Origin: Pannonibacter sp051860505
Lineage (GTDB): Bacteria; Pseudomonadota; Alphaproteobacteria; Rhizobiales; Stappiaceae
Reading direction: 5' to 3'
Length of the DNA: 64,000 nt
Assembly (NCBI RefSeq): GCF_051860505.1
Contig: NZ_JBHYDX010000014.1
Location: 1 to 64,000 of the forward strand
Of this stretch, positions 43,052 to 52,441 are shown one piece after another (the stretch's first letter is position 1; every line of letters begins with the position of its first letter). Under the pieces are notes generated by a model. The model was not told the origin of the DNA, did no database searches, and was given only the letters and a program-made list of their open reading frames with translations. Both the position numbers and the translations under genes were made by a program.

Positions 43052-43404
43052 GCGCCTGCCTGATGGCGGGCACGCTGGTGCTCGCCATCTCCGGCTCTTT
43101 CACGCTAAGTTGGACCCATTCGGTCGAAAAGACCGGCTGGGAGGAAACCTGGGACATGACCCCGGCGGGCCTTGTTGTCCGCGAGGCCCGTGTCCGGGGT
43201 TCCGGTGCGGGCATGGAACCGGGCGACGGCGCACGGCTCATCGACGGCTGGTGGGTCTGGACCCCGTCCCTGCCGCCGCAGACCGCATTGAACCTTGCCG
43301 CATCCGGCGCAACCGGCAGCGACTGGCACCTCTGTGCCGATGGCACCTGCCACGACCTTGGCACCACAGCCTCAGACGCGATCCACATCAGGCCTTGCCC
43401 GTGA
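43048..43404 (+). CDS. DUF1850 protein of the TAXI TRAP operon
   Basis: A 118-residue exported protein with an N-terminal hydrophobic segment. FTLSWTHSVEKTGWEETWDM is the DUF1850 signature (SWxHSVEKxxWEE). DUF1850 genes commonly follow TAXI permeases; their role is unknown, perhaps assembly or modulation of the transporter. Two C-terminal cysteines (LCADGTCHDLG) could form a disulphide. The ATGA overlap with the permease shows translational coupling. Confidence 0.9.
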   Translation: MSACLMAGTLVLAISGSFTLSWTHSVEKTGWEETWDMTPAGLVVREARVRGSGAGMEPGDGARLIDGWWVWTPSLPPQTALNLAASGATGSDWHLCADGTCHDLGTTASDAIHIRPCP

Positions 43405-43426
43405 AGCGGATCATTCGCCCGCGCGC

Positions 43427-44239
43427 TTACGTCACCAGATCGCGCTGGTAGATCCAGTCGTGGTCAGGATGGTTCTTGAAGCGCCACTTGCGCAAGGGAC
43501 CCGCCATCACGTTGAGATAGTACATCTCGTAGCCATAGGGCGCGCCGCAGGGGTGGTGACCCTTGGGCACCAGCACCACGTCATGGTTGCTTACAGCCAT
43601 GGTCTCGTCGAGCGCGCCGTCTTCCGTAAACACCCGCTGGATGCCGAAGCCCTGCGCCGGGTTGAGCCGGTGATAATAGGTCTCTTCCAGATAGGTCATG
43701 TCGGGGAAATTGTCCTCGTCATGCCGGTGCGGCGGATAGGACGACCAATGGCCGGACGGCGTGAACACTTCCGTCACCAGCAGGCTGCCGGCCACATCCC
43801 GCCCTTCCATGGCGATGTTGTGGATGTAGCGGGTGTTGGTTCCCTGCCCGCGGCTTTCCAGCGTCAGCCCCTCGGGGCCGAGCAACTGCACCGGATGGGT
43901 GGACTGCCCCGGCGCGATGCAGACCGCCAGCGTCAGCGCCGTTGTTGCCCGAACCTGCCATTCCGACTTGTCGGGCACGTAGATGCAGGCCGGCGGCAGT
44001 TTCTCGAACACGTCGAGCCGCAGGCCAAGCTCGCCGAAGGACTGGCCCCCGGCGCTCACCTCAGCCCTGCCCTCGACCAGGACAAGGATCGCCTCGCGGC
44101 CTCCGGTCGCCTCGCGCACCTCCTCGCCCGGCTCCAGGCGGTAAAGGTCGAAGCCGACATAACCCCAGTTTGCAGCCTCGGGCGTGATGGCGTGGACCTT
44201 GCCACGGATGCCGGTCGGCCGGCGCAACAGGTTGGTCAT
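43427..44239 (-). CDS. iolB: 5-deoxy-glucuronate isomerase
   Basis: A 270-residue cupin-type isomerase that converts 5-deoxy-glucuronate to 2-deoxy-5-keto-gluconate in inositol breakdown. Typical segments are WGYVGFDLYRLEPGEE, WSSYPPHRHDEDNFP, EETYYHRLNPAQGFG and VLVPKGHHPCGAPYGYEMYYLN, containing the histidines and glutamate of the metal site. The frame extends to 44581, but ATG 44239 overlaps the upstream small gene by 4 bases and matches family length. It is separated from iolE by the inverted repeat region. Confidence 0.95.
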   Translation of the reverse strand: MTNLLRRPTGIRGKVHAITPEAANWGYVGFDLYRLEPGEEVREATGGREAILVLVEGRAEVSAGGQSFGELGLRLDVFEKLPPACIYVPDKSEWQVRATTALTLAVCIAPGQSTHPVQLLGPEGLTLESRGQGTNTRYIHNIAMEGRDVAGSLLVTEVFTPSGHWSSYPPHRHDEDNFPDMTYLEETYYHRLNPAQGFGIQRVFTEDGALDETMAVSNHDVVLVPKGHHPCGAPYGYEMYYLNVMAGPLRKWRFKNHPDHDWIYQRDLVT

Positions 44240-44445
44240 GACTTGTCTCCCGTGTCTTCCGTCTTGGGCTTGTAGTTCGCCACCAGCATCCAGGCCGCAT
44301 AGGCGGCAACAGCAACGAAGAACACCGCCCAGCCCGTCGCACCGGTCCAGGCCTCCACGCCGGCCCAGGCCAGCGTCACCCCGACAATCGCAAGGCGCCG
44401 CCACAGCGGCCGGTAGAAGGGATGATCCGGGTCGATGATCTTCAT
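44236..44445 (-). CDS. Small two-helix membrane protein coupled to iolB
   Basis: A 69-residue protein starting MKIIDPDHPFYRPLWRRLAI. Two membrane helices (about 18-36 and 38-56) are followed by a charged tail (YKPKTEDTGDKS). Its stop overlaps the iolB start by 4 bases, so the two are cotranslated. I do not recognise a function. A longer start at 44472 adds 9 residues and is less likely. Confidence 0.65.
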   Translation of the reverse strand: MKIIDPDHPFYRPLWRRLAIVGVTLAWAGVEAWTGATGWAVFFVAVAAYAAWMLVANYKPKTEDTGDKS

Positions 44446-44614
44446 CAGGGTCTCTTTGTTGGACGGGAACACGTCGACAGAGTGCTCCAGCTATAGCAAC
44501 ACGCGAGGCCGCACGCTTCACATTTCCCCTTGAAACGACCCAGGGCCCATGAGCCGTTTGAAGCACTGCGACCTCGATCAAGGTACCAGCTTGACTGTCT
44601 TGCTTGGCCTGTCA

Positions 44615-44654
44615 GCTCCCCTCCCCCTCGTGGGGAGGGGTTGGGGGTGGGGGG
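44615..44654 (+). repeat. GC-rich dispersed repeat, copy 2
   Basis: It holds ccctcgtggggagggg followed by a run of T and G, with its own internal palindrome (cccctcc-ccctcg-tggggagggg). 28 of 30 bases equal copy 1 at 62-91. It pairs with copy 3 in opposite orientation. Confidence 0.75.
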
Positions 44655-44759
44655 AAACCTCTCCAACGAGCGGAAAGGCAATTGGATGCAAGCGGTCGTT
44701 CCCCTTGATCAGGCTCTCCAGGATGAAGAGCAATCATTGCGCGATGAGCTCGCTCAAAG

Positions 44760-44799
44760 CCCCCCACCCCTTACCCCTCCCCACGAGGGGGAGGGGGGC
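44760..44799 (-). repeat. GC-rich dispersed repeat, copy 3 (inverted)
   Basis: Read on the minus strand this repeats copy 2 almost base for base (ccctcgtggggagggg core, then taaggggtgggg). With copy 2 it makes a long inverted repeat. Confidence 0.75.
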
Positions 44800-44830
44800 T
44801 GAGGCGCTTCGGCTCATCCACGCGCAAGGC

Positions 44831-45733
44831 TCACGTGCGGCGATCCAGCCCCACGTCCTTGGCCAGCGCCTTCAGCGCCTTCAGCCCCATGCTCTGGTAC
44901 TCGAAGGGGATGCGGACACTCGGGTCCTGCTCAGCCTCGATCACCAGCCAGCCTTCATAGCCATGCGCCGCCGCCGTGGCCAGAACCGGGCGGAAGTCGA
45001 CGCCGCCCTCCGGGTCACCCGGCACGGTGAAGACGCCACGCCGCACGCCCTCGAGGAACGACAGCCCCTTCTCGCGCACCTGGCGCATGATCGCCGGGCG
45101 CACGTTCTTGGCGTGGAGGTGCCGGACGCGGGCCATGTGGCGCTCGGCCACCGCCGCCGGATTGCCGCCGCCGAAGTAGCAGTGACCGGTGTCGAACAAG
45201 AGCTTCGTGGCCGGGCCCGTGGCTCCCATGAACAGGTCGATTTCCGCCTCGCTCTCCACCACTGTGCCCATGTGGTGGTGATAGACCAGCGTGACACCTT
45301 GCTCGGCCGCGAAGGCGGCAAGCGCCTCGACACCATGGCCGAAATCGGCCCACTCGGAGGCCGCCAGCACCGGTTTGTCGTTCACCGGCACGGCGTCATT
45401 GCCATGGATGGCGTTGGAGGTTTCGCAGGTGATGATCACCTTCGATCCGACGGCCTTCAGGAGATCGAGGAACGGCTGCATGGCCGCCTTCTCGTCCGCG
45501 ATGGAGTTGGTCAGCAGATTGAGCGAGTGCCAGCCGGAGATGTATTTCAGGCCGCGTCCGCCCAGTTCCTTCGCAATACCCTCCAGCGTCACGGGCAGCT
45601 TGTGGCCCTTCTCGATGCCGTCGAAGCCGATCTTCGCGGTTTCATCCAGGCACTGCTCGAGCGAGATATGCGCGCCGAGCGTCTGGTCGTCGTCGTTGGA
45701 CCAGGCGATGGGATTGGTGCCGTAAAGGATCAT
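44831..45733 (-). CDS. iolE: myo-inosose-2 dehydratase
   Basis: A 300-residue xylose isomerase-like TIM barrel. It opens MILYGTNPIAWSNDDDQTLG, typical of IolE. VYHHHMGTVVESEAEIDLFM, KLLFDTGHCYFGGG and RHLHAKNVRPAIM carry the metal-binding acid and histidine residues. It dehydrates 2-keto-myo-inositol to 3D-(3,5/4)-trihydroxycyclohexane-1,2-dione. It starts 3 bases after iolD. Confidence 0.95.
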   Translation of the reverse strand: MILYGTNPIAWSNDDDQTLGAHISLEQCLDETAKIGFDGIEKGHKLPVTLEGIAKELGGRGLKYISGWHSLNLLTNSIADEKAAMQPFLDLLKAVGSKVIITCETSNAIHGNDAVPVNDKPVLAASEWADFGHGVEALAAFAAEQGVTLVYHHHMGTVVESEAEIDLFMGATGPATKLLFDTGHCYFGGGNPAAVAERHMARVRHLHAKNVRPAIMRQVREKGLSFLEGVRRGVFTVPGDPEGGVDFRPVLATAAAHGYEGWLVIEAEQDPSVRIPFEYQSMGLKALKALAKDVGLDRRT

Positions 45734-45736
45734 GGC

Positions 45737-47563
45737 TCAGTGTCTTTCCTGCAGCTTGCGTTCGTAATTCTCGCGGGCCGCCCGCACCTCGGCGCGGGGG
45801 GAAACTTCCGGAACCGCCACATCCCACCAGTGGCCGCCATGCGGGGTGGACGGATAGGGGTCGGTGTCGATCACGACCACGAAGGGGCCGGTCGCCGTCT
45901 TTGCCGCGGCGAGTGCGGCCTCCAGCTCCGCGATGGAGCCGGCCTTCACTGCCTTCGCCCCCATCGCACCGGCATGGGCGACGAAGTCAATATGGCTCGG
46001 ATTGGCGTGGATCGTGTGGTCGAGCAGATTGTTGAACTCGGCACCCCCGGTGCCCATCTGCAGCCGGTTGATGCAGCCGTAGCCCCGGTTGTCGGTGATC
46101 ACGACGGTGATCTTCTGGCCGAGCATGACGGCGCTGGCCAGCTCCGAGTTCATCATCATGTAGCTGCCATCGCCGACCATGCAGATCACGTCCCGGTCGG
46201 GCTCGGCCATCTTGATGCCCAGCGCGCCGGCGATCTCGTAGCCCATGCAGGAGAAGCCGTATTCCATGTGATAGGACATGGGACGCGAGGCCTTCCACAG
46301 CTTGTGCAACTCGCCCGGCATGGTCCCGGCCGCACACATCACCACCGTGTCGGGCCCGGCCGCCCGCTGCACGGCACCGATCACCTGTTGATCGGTCGGC
46401 AGGCCGTTGGCCTCGCCCACTGGGGCAGCTGTCAGCGGATCGACCTTGGCAAACCATGCCTGCTTCAGGCTTTCGGAAATCTCCGGGCCCTGATGCTGGC
46501 CGAGACCGGCGCTCAGTTCCTCAAGACAGACGCGGGCATCACACTGCAGCGGCACCGCGCCATGCTTCATCGCGTCATAGGCCGCCACGTTGATCGACAC
46601 CAGTTTGCGCACCGGATTGCGGAACAGGCCCCACGATCCGGTGGTGAAGTCCTGGAACCTCGTGCCGACGCCGATCACCAGATCAGCTTCGTCCGCGACA
46701 CTGTTGGCGCTTTCGGCCCCAGTTACGCCGACGGGACCGAGGTTCATCGGATGATCCCACGGCAGGGCCGACTTGCCGGCCTGACTTTCGACCACGGGAA
46801 TGCGATGGCGGGCGGCAAAGCGGGCCAGAGCCTCAGCGGCGCCGGAGTAATGCGCGCCGCCGCCGGCCACGATGACGGGCCGCTTGGCCGCGCAGATCAG
46901 GCCGATGACCTCGACCAGTTCGCTTTCGTCCGGGCGGATCCGGCGCTGGCGCCAGATGCGCGGCGCGAAAAATTCCTCCGGCCAGTCATAGGCTTCCGCC
47001 TGCACGTCCTGGCAGAAGGCGAGCGTCACCGGGCCGCAGTCGGCCGGGTCGGTCATCACCGCCATGGCGCGCGGCAGCGCGGTCAGAAGCTGTTCCGGCC
47101 GGGTGATGCGGTCGAAATAGCGCGACACCGGGCGGAAGCAGTCATTGGCGCTGACGGTGCCATCGCCGAAATCCTCGATCTGCTGCAGCACCGGGTCCGG
47201 GCCCCGGTTGGCGAACACGTCACCGGGCACGAACAGCACCGGCAGGCGGTTGACGTGGGCAAGTGCTGCCGCCGTCACCATGTTGGTCGCACCGGGCCCG
47301 ATGGAGGAGGTCACCGCCATGGCCCGGCGGCGGCCGAGCTGCTTGGCGTAGGCGATGGCGGCATGGGCCATGCCCTGCTCGTTGTGCCCGCGATACGTCG
47401 ACAGCTCGCTGCGGATGCCGTGCAGCGCCTCGCCGATCCCGGCCACGTTGCCGTGCCCGAAAATGGCCCAGACGCCGGCGATGAAGGGCACGCCGTCTTC
47501 GGTCATCTGCCGGGTCAGCCAGCGGACCATCGCCTGCGCGGCGGTCAGTCGGATCTTGCTCAT
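45737..47563 (-). CDS. iolD: 3D-(3,5/4)-trihydroxycyclohexane-1,2-dione hydrolase
   Basis: A 608-residue thiamine diphosphate enzyme. The cofactor motif is GDGSYMMMNSELASAV, preceded by YGFSCMGYEIAGALGIKMAEP. The N-terminal pyrimidine domain shows GVWAIFGHGNVAGIGEAL and the active-site glutamate region YRGHNEQGMAHAAIAYAK. It opens the ring to 5-deoxy-glucuronate. Its start overlaps the iolC stop by 4 bases. Confidence 0.96.
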   Translation of the reverse strand: MSKIRLTAAQAMVRWLTRQMTEDGVPFIAGVWAIFGHGNVAGIGEALHGIRSELSTYRGHNEQGMAHAAIAYAKQLGRRRAMAVTSSIGPGATNMVTAAALAHVNRLPVLFVPGDVFANRGPDPVLQQIEDFGDGTVSANDCFRPVSRYFDRITRPEQLLTALPRAMAVMTDPADCGPVTLAFCQDVQAEAYDWPEEFFAPRIWRQRRIRPDESELVEVIGLICAAKRPVIVAGGGAHYSGAAEALARFAARHRIPVVESQAGKSALPWDHPMNLGPVGVTGAESANSVADEADLVIGVGTRFQDFTTGSWGLFRNPVRKLVSINVAAYDAMKHGAVPLQCDARVCLEELSAGLGQHQGPEISESLKQAWFAKVDPLTAAPVGEANGLPTDQQVIGAVQRAAGPDTVVMCAAGTMPGELHKLWKASRPMSYHMEYGFSCMGYEIAGALGIKMAEPDRDVICMVGDGSYMMMNSELASAVMLGQKITVVITDNRGYGCINRLQMGTGGAEFNNLLDHTIHANPSHIDFVAHAGAMGAKAVKAGSIAELEAALAAAKTATGPFVVVIDTDPYPSTPHGGHWWDVAVPEVSPRAEVRAARENYERKLQERH

Positions 47564-49470
47564 GCTGCCACTCCCTGCGCTGCCCGCGCCTTGTCCCAGG
47601 CGGCCGACAGCTTCGCGAAATTCGCCGCCATCAGCGCGACGGCACTCTTGTCGTCGATGGCGCCTGTCAGCCAGGCCCGCGCGGCCTCGCTGTAGATGGT
47701 GCGTCCAACCGCAAAGCCCTTGACGAGGTCATGCCGCGCGGCCTCCTCGAAGCAGGCCATCAGCTCGGCCTCCGGCGCGTCGAGCCCCAGCACCACGATG
47801 CCGCGCACATGCGGATCATGGCCCTTGATCATGGCGCAGGTCTTGGCCCACGCTTCAGCCGAGCGCATCGGCTCGAGCTTCCACCAGTCCGGATAAATCC
47901 CCAGCCGGTAAAACCGGTCGATGATCTCTGCGGTCGTGTCGTCGTCCACCGGCGCGACCTTGGAGGGAATGACTTCCAGCAGGAACTCCAGTCGGTTGCG
48001 GCGGGCGGCCGCATAAAGCCGCTGGATCACGGCCTCCTGCTCGGCCCACATCGCAGCATCATCCTGCGGATGGCAGAAGCACAGCACCTTGACCACGTGA
48101 TCGAGCGGCCATTCATCGAGCCCACCGAGATCCGCACCAAGATCAGGCTCCAGCGTCAACGGCCGCGACCCCGGCCATTCCACCGGACGGCCAATCCAGA
48201 GCCCCCTGCCGGTCGCCTTGTGCAGCGCCGAGCGGCCGAGCCGGCCATCGCACAAAAGGCCATAGCCCTTGCGTCCGCTGGCCACCCGCTCGACGGCATC
48301 CAGACACAGCTCCTTGAAGGCACCGATCTTCTCAGCCGTTGCCCCTGGCAGGTCTTCCATTTGCTTGCGATGATCAAAGGCAAAGACATGCATCTCGCTC
48401 CAGTCACCGCTGCGGGTCGTCGACCAGTGGATCTGCTCCAACTCCGCGTCCTTGCGCAGCGCGGGCGTGACGACGCCGCGCTTCAGGAAGAACTGCAGCT
48501 CCTCCCAGGAGGGATAGGCCGGCGTGCAGCCATGCCGCGACACGGCAAAGGCGCCGCAGGCATTGGCATAGGTGAGCGCCCGCACCCAGCTCTCGCCGTC
48601 AAGCCAGCCCTTCAAGAGGCCCGACATGAAGCCGTCGCCGGCTCCCAGCACGTTGAAGACCTCGATCGGGAACCCCGGACCGGTCTCCCCATCATCAAGA
48701 CTGTCGGGAATGGCGCCGGTGAAGGCCACCGCCCCCATCGGCCCGCGCTTGCAGACGAGCGTCGCCCGGCTCAGCTCCCGGACCCGGCGCAGCGCCGCCA
48801 CGATGTCCGTGGTGCCGCCGGCAATGTGGAACTCTTCTTCCGTCCCGACGATCAGGTCGAACAGCGGCAGATGCTGCTGCAGCCGCGCGGTCACTTGCTT
48901 CGACGCGATGAAGCGGTTCTCGCCGTCGCCGTGGCCAGACAGCCCCCACAGGTTGGGACGATAGTCGATGTCGAGCGCGGTCTGGCCGCCGGTTTCCCGC
49001 GCGATGCGCAGGGCCTTCAGCACCGCCGCCTCGGTGCGCGGATGCGACAGGTGCGTTCCCGTCGCCACCACGGCGCGTGCGCTGGCGATGAAGGCCGGAT
49101 CGATGTCCGCCTCGCACAGTGCCATGTCGGCGCAGTTCTCGCGGTAGAAGATGAGCGGGAACTGCTTGTCGTCACGGATGCCGAGGATCACGAGGGCGGT
49201 GAGACGCTCCGGGTCGGTCTTGACCCCGGTTACGTCAACCCCCTCGCGAACCAGTTGCTCGCGGATGAAGCGGCCCATGTGCTCATCGCCGACGCGGGTG
49301 ATCAGCGCCGACTTGAGGCCCAGGCGGGCGCTGCCGGCCGCCATGTTGGTTGGAGAGCCGCCAATGTATTTCTGGAAGCTCCCCATGTCCTCAAGCCGGC
49401 CGCCAATCTGCGAGCCATAGAGATCGACCGACGAACGGCCGATGGTGATGAGATCGAGGGTCTTGCTCAT
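47560..49470 (-). CDS. iolC: 5-dehydro-2-deoxygluconokinase fused to DUF2090 domain
   Basis: A 636-residue two-domain protein. Residues 1-320 are a PfkB-type kinase with GGSPTNMAAGSARLGLKS near the N-terminus and FNVLGAGDGFMSGLLKG as the phosphate-binding and catalytic-Asp motif. Residues about 330-636 are DUF2090 (HVFAFDHRKQMEDLPG, GIVVLGLDAPEAEL), an aldolase-like barrel. Kinase plus DUF2090 fusions are usual for IolC in Proteobacteria, and the second domain may act as the next-step aldolase. Start ATG 49470 follows GAGGCGG. Confidence 0.94.
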   Translation of the reverse strand: MSKTLDLITIGRSSVDLYGSQIGGRLEDMGSFQKYIGGSPTNMAAGSARLGLKSALITRVGDEHMGRFIREQLVREGVDVTGVKTDPERLTALVILGIRDDKQFPLIFYRENCADMALCEADIDPAFIASARAVVATGTHLSHPRTEAAVLKALRIARETGGQTALDIDYRPNLWGLSGHGDGENRFIASKQVTARLQQHLPLFDLIVGTEEEFHIAGGTTDIVAALRRVRELSRATLVCKRGPMGAVAFTGAIPDSLDDGETGPGFPIEVFNVLGAGDGFMSGLLKGWLDGESWVRALTYANACGAFAVSRHGCTPAYPSWEELQFFLKRGVVTPALRKDAELEQIHWSTTRSGDWSEMHVFAFDHRKQMEDLPGATAEKIGAFKELCLDAVERVASGRKGYGLLCDGRLGRSALHKATGRGLWIGRPVEWPGSRPLTLEPDLGADLGGLDEWPLDHVVKVLCFCHPQDDAAMWAEQEAVIQRLYAAARRNRLEFLLEVIPSKVAPVDDDTTAEIIDRFYRLGIYPDWWKLEPMRSAEAWAKTCAMIKGHDPHVRGIVVLGLDAPEAELMACFEEAARHDLVKGFAVGRTIYSEAARAWLTGAIDDKSAVALMAANFAKLSAAWDKARAAQGVAA

Positions 49471-49483
49471 CCGCCTCAAGTCC

Positions 49484-50488
49484 TCAGCCTGTTACTTCGC
49501 TCAAGCTGACCGCCCGGCCTTCGGCCACGGACTTCAGCGCAGCTTCCGCGAGGGCGAGCGCCTTCAGCCCATCCTCGCCTGTGGTCGGCGGAACCGACTT
49601 CTCACCCACGGCCTTGATGAAGGCGGCAATCTCTGCCGCATAGGCCGCCGTGTAGCGGGTCATGAAGAAGTCCATCAGCGGCGGCTTGTGATAGCCGCTG
49701 GCGTTGGCGATCTCGATGTTCGCCTCACGCAGGTTCTCTGCCGCCACCAGTCCTTCCGACCCCAGCACCTCGATGCGCTGGTCATAGCCATAAACCGCGC
49801 GGCGGGTGTTGGTGATGATCGCCTGACGACCCGAGGCCGTGCGTAGGATAATGTTGACGCTGTCGTAGTCGCCGCGCTTGCCGATTTCGGCATCGACGAG
49901 GACAGAGGCCGAGGCCATCACCGTCTCCACTTCCTCGCCCAAGAGCCACCGGGCCACGTCGAAGTCGTGGATCGTCATGTCGCGGAAGATGCCGCCCGAG
50001 CGGGAGATGTACTCGTAAGGCGGGGGCGAGGGATCACGCGAGGTGATCGTCACCATTTCGACCTTGCCGATCTTGCCAGCATCAATCGCGCCCTTGAGCG
50101 CTGCAAAATGCGGGTCGAAGCGGCGGTTGAAGCCGACCATCAGCGTCGCACCGGTCTCCTTCACCACCTTGAGGCAGTTCTTCACCCGGGTGACATCCAG
50201 ATCCACCGGCTTCTCGCAGAAGATGGCCTTGCCGGCGCGGGCAAAGCGCTCGATCAGATCGGCGTGGGTGTCGGTCGGGGTGCAGATGACGACGGCATCG
50301 ACGTCGCCAGCGGCCTCGATCTCGTCGATCGTACGGATGGCACAGGAGTGAGTAGCTGCAAGGCTTTCGGCAGCAGCGGCAATCGGATCGGCAACGGCGA
50401 CAAGCACCGCTCCTTCGGTCGACGCAATTGCCTTGGTGTGTACCCGGCCGATGCGGCCGGCGCCCAGGACTGCAAATCGCATGGTCAT
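49484..50488 (-). CDS. iolG: myo-inositol 2-dehydrogenase
   Basis: A 334-residue Gfo/Idh/MocA enzyme. The NAD motif is GAGRIG (residues 9-14), and EKPVDLD contains the catalytic lysine region. SRSGGIFRDMTIHDFDVARWLLG gives the Asp-His pair typical of inositol dehydrogenases. It oxidises myo-inositol to 2-keto-myo-inositol, the first step of the pathway. It lies between the ABC ATPase and iolC genes. ATG 50488 or 50482 may be used. Confidence 0.93.
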   Translation of the reverse strand: MTMRFAVLGAGRIGRVHTKAIASTEGAVLVAVADPIAAAAESLAATHSCAIRTIDEIEAAGDVDAVVICTPTDTHADLIERFARAGKAIFCEKPVDLDVTRVKNCLKVVKETGATLMVGFNRRFDPHFAALKGAIDAGKIGKVEMVTITSRDPSPPPYEYISRSGGIFRDMTIHDFDVARWLLGEEVETVMASASVLVDAEIGKRGDYDSVNIILRTASGRQAIITNTRRAVYGYDQRIEVLGSEGLVAAENLREANIEIANASGYHKPPLMDFFMTRYTAAYAAEIAAFIKAVGEKSVPPTTGEDGLKALALAEAALKSVAEGRAVSLSEVTG

Positions 50489-50528
50489 GTCAGTTGTTTC
50501 CCAAGATTGAGATCAGTTTCGTCGCAAC

Positions 50529-51308
50529 TCAGATCGTTCCGCCGAGCGAGCCTTCCAGCTCCGCCAGTTCCTTGCCGCCGGCCATCAGGTCCTGCAATTC
50601 TTCCGGCTTGATTTCCCCGCGCTTTGCCGTGCCGAGCGTCTTGCCACGGTTGAGCACCGTAAACCGGTCGCCCACCGCCATGGCATGGCGCACATTGTGG
50701 GTGATGAAGACGACACCGATACCACGCTTGCGCACCTTGTCGATGGTGGCGAGCACGTTGGAGGTCTGGCGCACGCCGAGCGCCGAGGTCGGCTCGTCGA
50801 GGATCAGCACCTTTGCCCCGAAATAGACCGCGCGGGCAATCGCCACCGTCTGCCGTTCGCCGCCAGACAGCGTCCCGACTGCCTGGCCGGGTTCGCGCAG
50901 ATGGATCCCCATCGAGGCCATCTCGTCCAGCGTGACCTTGTTGGCCTTGTCGAAGTCGATGAACTTGAACGGTCCAAAGCGCTTCTCCGGCTCGCGGCCC
51001 ATCCAGAAATTGCGCGTCACAGACATCAGCGGGATCATCGCCAGATCCTGGTACACGGTCGCAATCCCGGCGCCCATGGCATCCCGAGGGCTGTCGAAGG
51101 TGACCGGCTTGCCGTCAATCAGGATCTCGCCGGAGGACGGCTTGTGCACGCCCGACATGGTCTTGATGAAGGTGGACTTGCCGGCCCCGTTGTCACCGAG
51201 GAGGCAATGGCATTCCCCGGCCTTGACCTCGAAGCTGACACCAGCAAGCGCGATCACCGGCCCGAAGTGTTTCTGAATGTTCTTGAGTTCGATGAGCGGG
51301 GCGGACAT
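50529..51308 (-). CDS. Inositol ABC transporter ATP-binding protein
   Basis: A 259-residue single-domain ATPase. Walker A is GDNGAGKST, the signature LSGGERQTVAIARAV and Walker B VLILDEPTSALGV. It is about half the size of RbsA and comparable to the ATPase at 24.4 kb. ATG 51308 overlaps the permease stop by one base. Position between the permease and iolG identifies it as the inositol importer ATPase. Confidence 0.93.
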   Translation of the reverse strand: MSAPLIELKNIQKHFGPVIALAGVSFEVKAGECHCLLGDNGAGKSTFIKTMSGVHKPSSGEILIDGKPVTFDSPRDAMGAGIATVYQDLAMIPLMSVTRNFWMGREPEKRFGPFKFIDFDKANKVTLDEMASMGIHLREPGQAVGTLSGGERQTVAIARAVYFGAKVLILDEPTSALGVRQTSNVLATIDKVRKRGIGVVFITHNVRHAMAVGDRFTVLNRGKTLGTAKRGEIKPEELQDLMAGGKELAELEGSLGGTI

Positions 51309-52405
51309 CAGCGTTCTCCCGTGATCATGCGACGGATGTAGGTGTTGAGGATCACGGCCAGGATCAGGATCGTACCCAGGAAGACCCGGAACAGGGAGCT
51401 TTCGGCACCCGAGAAGAACAGCCCCTGCTGCACCACACCGAAAATGATCGCACCAAGCGCAGCACCGATCACCGAACCATAACCACCGGTCAGCAGCGCC
51501 CCGCCGATCACCACGCAGATGATCGCTTCGAATTCCTTGAGCAGACCACGGTCGGCTGCGGCCGAGCCGAACTCGATCACCTGACAGGTGGCAAAGACGC
51601 AGGCGCAGAAGGCGGTGAACATGAACATCAGAACCTTCACCCGCGCCACCGGCACGCCGACATAGCGGGCCGCCTGGGCATCACCGCCTGCGGCGAAGAT
51701 CCAGTTGCCGAATTTCGTCCGGGTCAGGACAACATGTCCGAACGCGACGAGCAGCAATGCCCAGACCACAAGCATCGGAACGCCCTCAACCACGGGCTGA
51801 CCAGCGCGGGTGCCGGCCACAAACGTCTCGATCAGACCCATGTCAGCAAACCAGGCAAACAGGTCCTTCAGCACAACGCCGCCGAACAGGAAGGCAAGCC
51901 AGTCGTTCTGGGCAACGTCCTTGACGCCGCCAATGATGGTCTGGCGCGTGGTCAGGATCGACAGCCAGATGGTCAGGCCGCGAAGAATATAGAGGAACGC
52001 GAGGGTGACGATGAAGGATGGCAGGCCCGTCTTGATCACCAACATGCCGTTGACCCATCCCAGCGCCATGCAGATGGCAAAGGCAGCCAGGATTGCGGCC
52101 CAGACAGGCCAGCCCATCTGTACACTGAGAATGGCGATGACAACGCCCGCAAAGCCGATCATGGAGCCGACTGAAAGGTCGAACTCACCCGCGATCATCA
52201 GCAGGCAAGCGCCGACGGCGATGATGGCGAACTGGGCGGAGACGACGGTCCAGTTGCGAATGCCTTCCGGCGAAAACATGCCGGAATCGCCGGCAATCAG
52301 CAGGAAGAACAGGAAGACCAGAAGGGTGCCGGTGGTGGCGCCCAGTTCGGGCCGGATCATGGCACGGCGCAGGGCCGAGACCTGCTTGATGCGCTCGTCC
52401 GTCAT
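51308..52405 (-). CDS. Inositol ABC transporter permease
   Basis: A 365-residue RbsC-family permease with about ten helices. Motifs are LMIAGEFDLSVGSMIGFAGV and TRTGLPSFIVTLAFLYILRGL-type segments, plus the coupling loop RYVGVPVARVKVLMFM. An upstream TTG (52435) exists; ATG 52405 (MTDERIKQV) has GAGG five bases ahead and is chosen. The gene follows the binding protein and its hairpin. Confidence 0.92.
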   Translation of the reverse strand: MTDERIKQVSALRRAMIRPELGATTGTLLVFLFFLLIAGDSGMFSPEGIRNWTVVSAQFAIIAVGACLLMIAGEFDLSVGSMIGFAGVVIAILSVQMGWPVWAAILAAFAICMALGWVNGMLVIKTGLPSFIVTLAFLYILRGLTIWLSILTTRQTIIGGVKDVAQNDWLAFLFGGVVLKDLFAWFADMGLIETFVAGTRAGQPVVEGVPMLVVWALLLVAFGHVVLTRTKFGNWIFAAGGDAQAARYVGVPVARVKVLMFMFTAFCACVFATCQVIEFGSAAADRGLLKEFEAIICVVIGGALLTGGYGSVIGAALGAIIFGVVQQGLFFSGAESSLFRVFLGTILILAVILNTYIRRMITGER

Positions 52406-52441
52406 GGATGCCTCGATTGTCAGGAAGTCGCTCAAAAAGGA

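Larger units (their letters stand above)
44446..44830. other. 385-bp gap inside the iol gene cluster
   Basis: No gene is apparent between the iolE stop and the small membrane-protein gene. The region is dominated by an inverted pair of GC-rich repeats (44615-44654 and 44760-44799) about 105 bases apart, which could fold into a large hairpin in the transcript. It may end iolE transcripts or mark an insertion that split iolB from the rest. No IolR-type site was found here. Confidence 0.6.

Noticed and set aside
44549..47695. A 1048-codon open frame on the plus strand across iolE and iolD
   Set aside because: It is antisense to two well-matched iol genes; long shadow frames are expected in high-GC DNA, and its His/Arg/Gly-rich product has no recognisable domain.
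47731..49509. A 592-codon plus-strand frame opposite iolC
   Set aside because: Antisense shadow of the iolC fusion gene, no domain seen.
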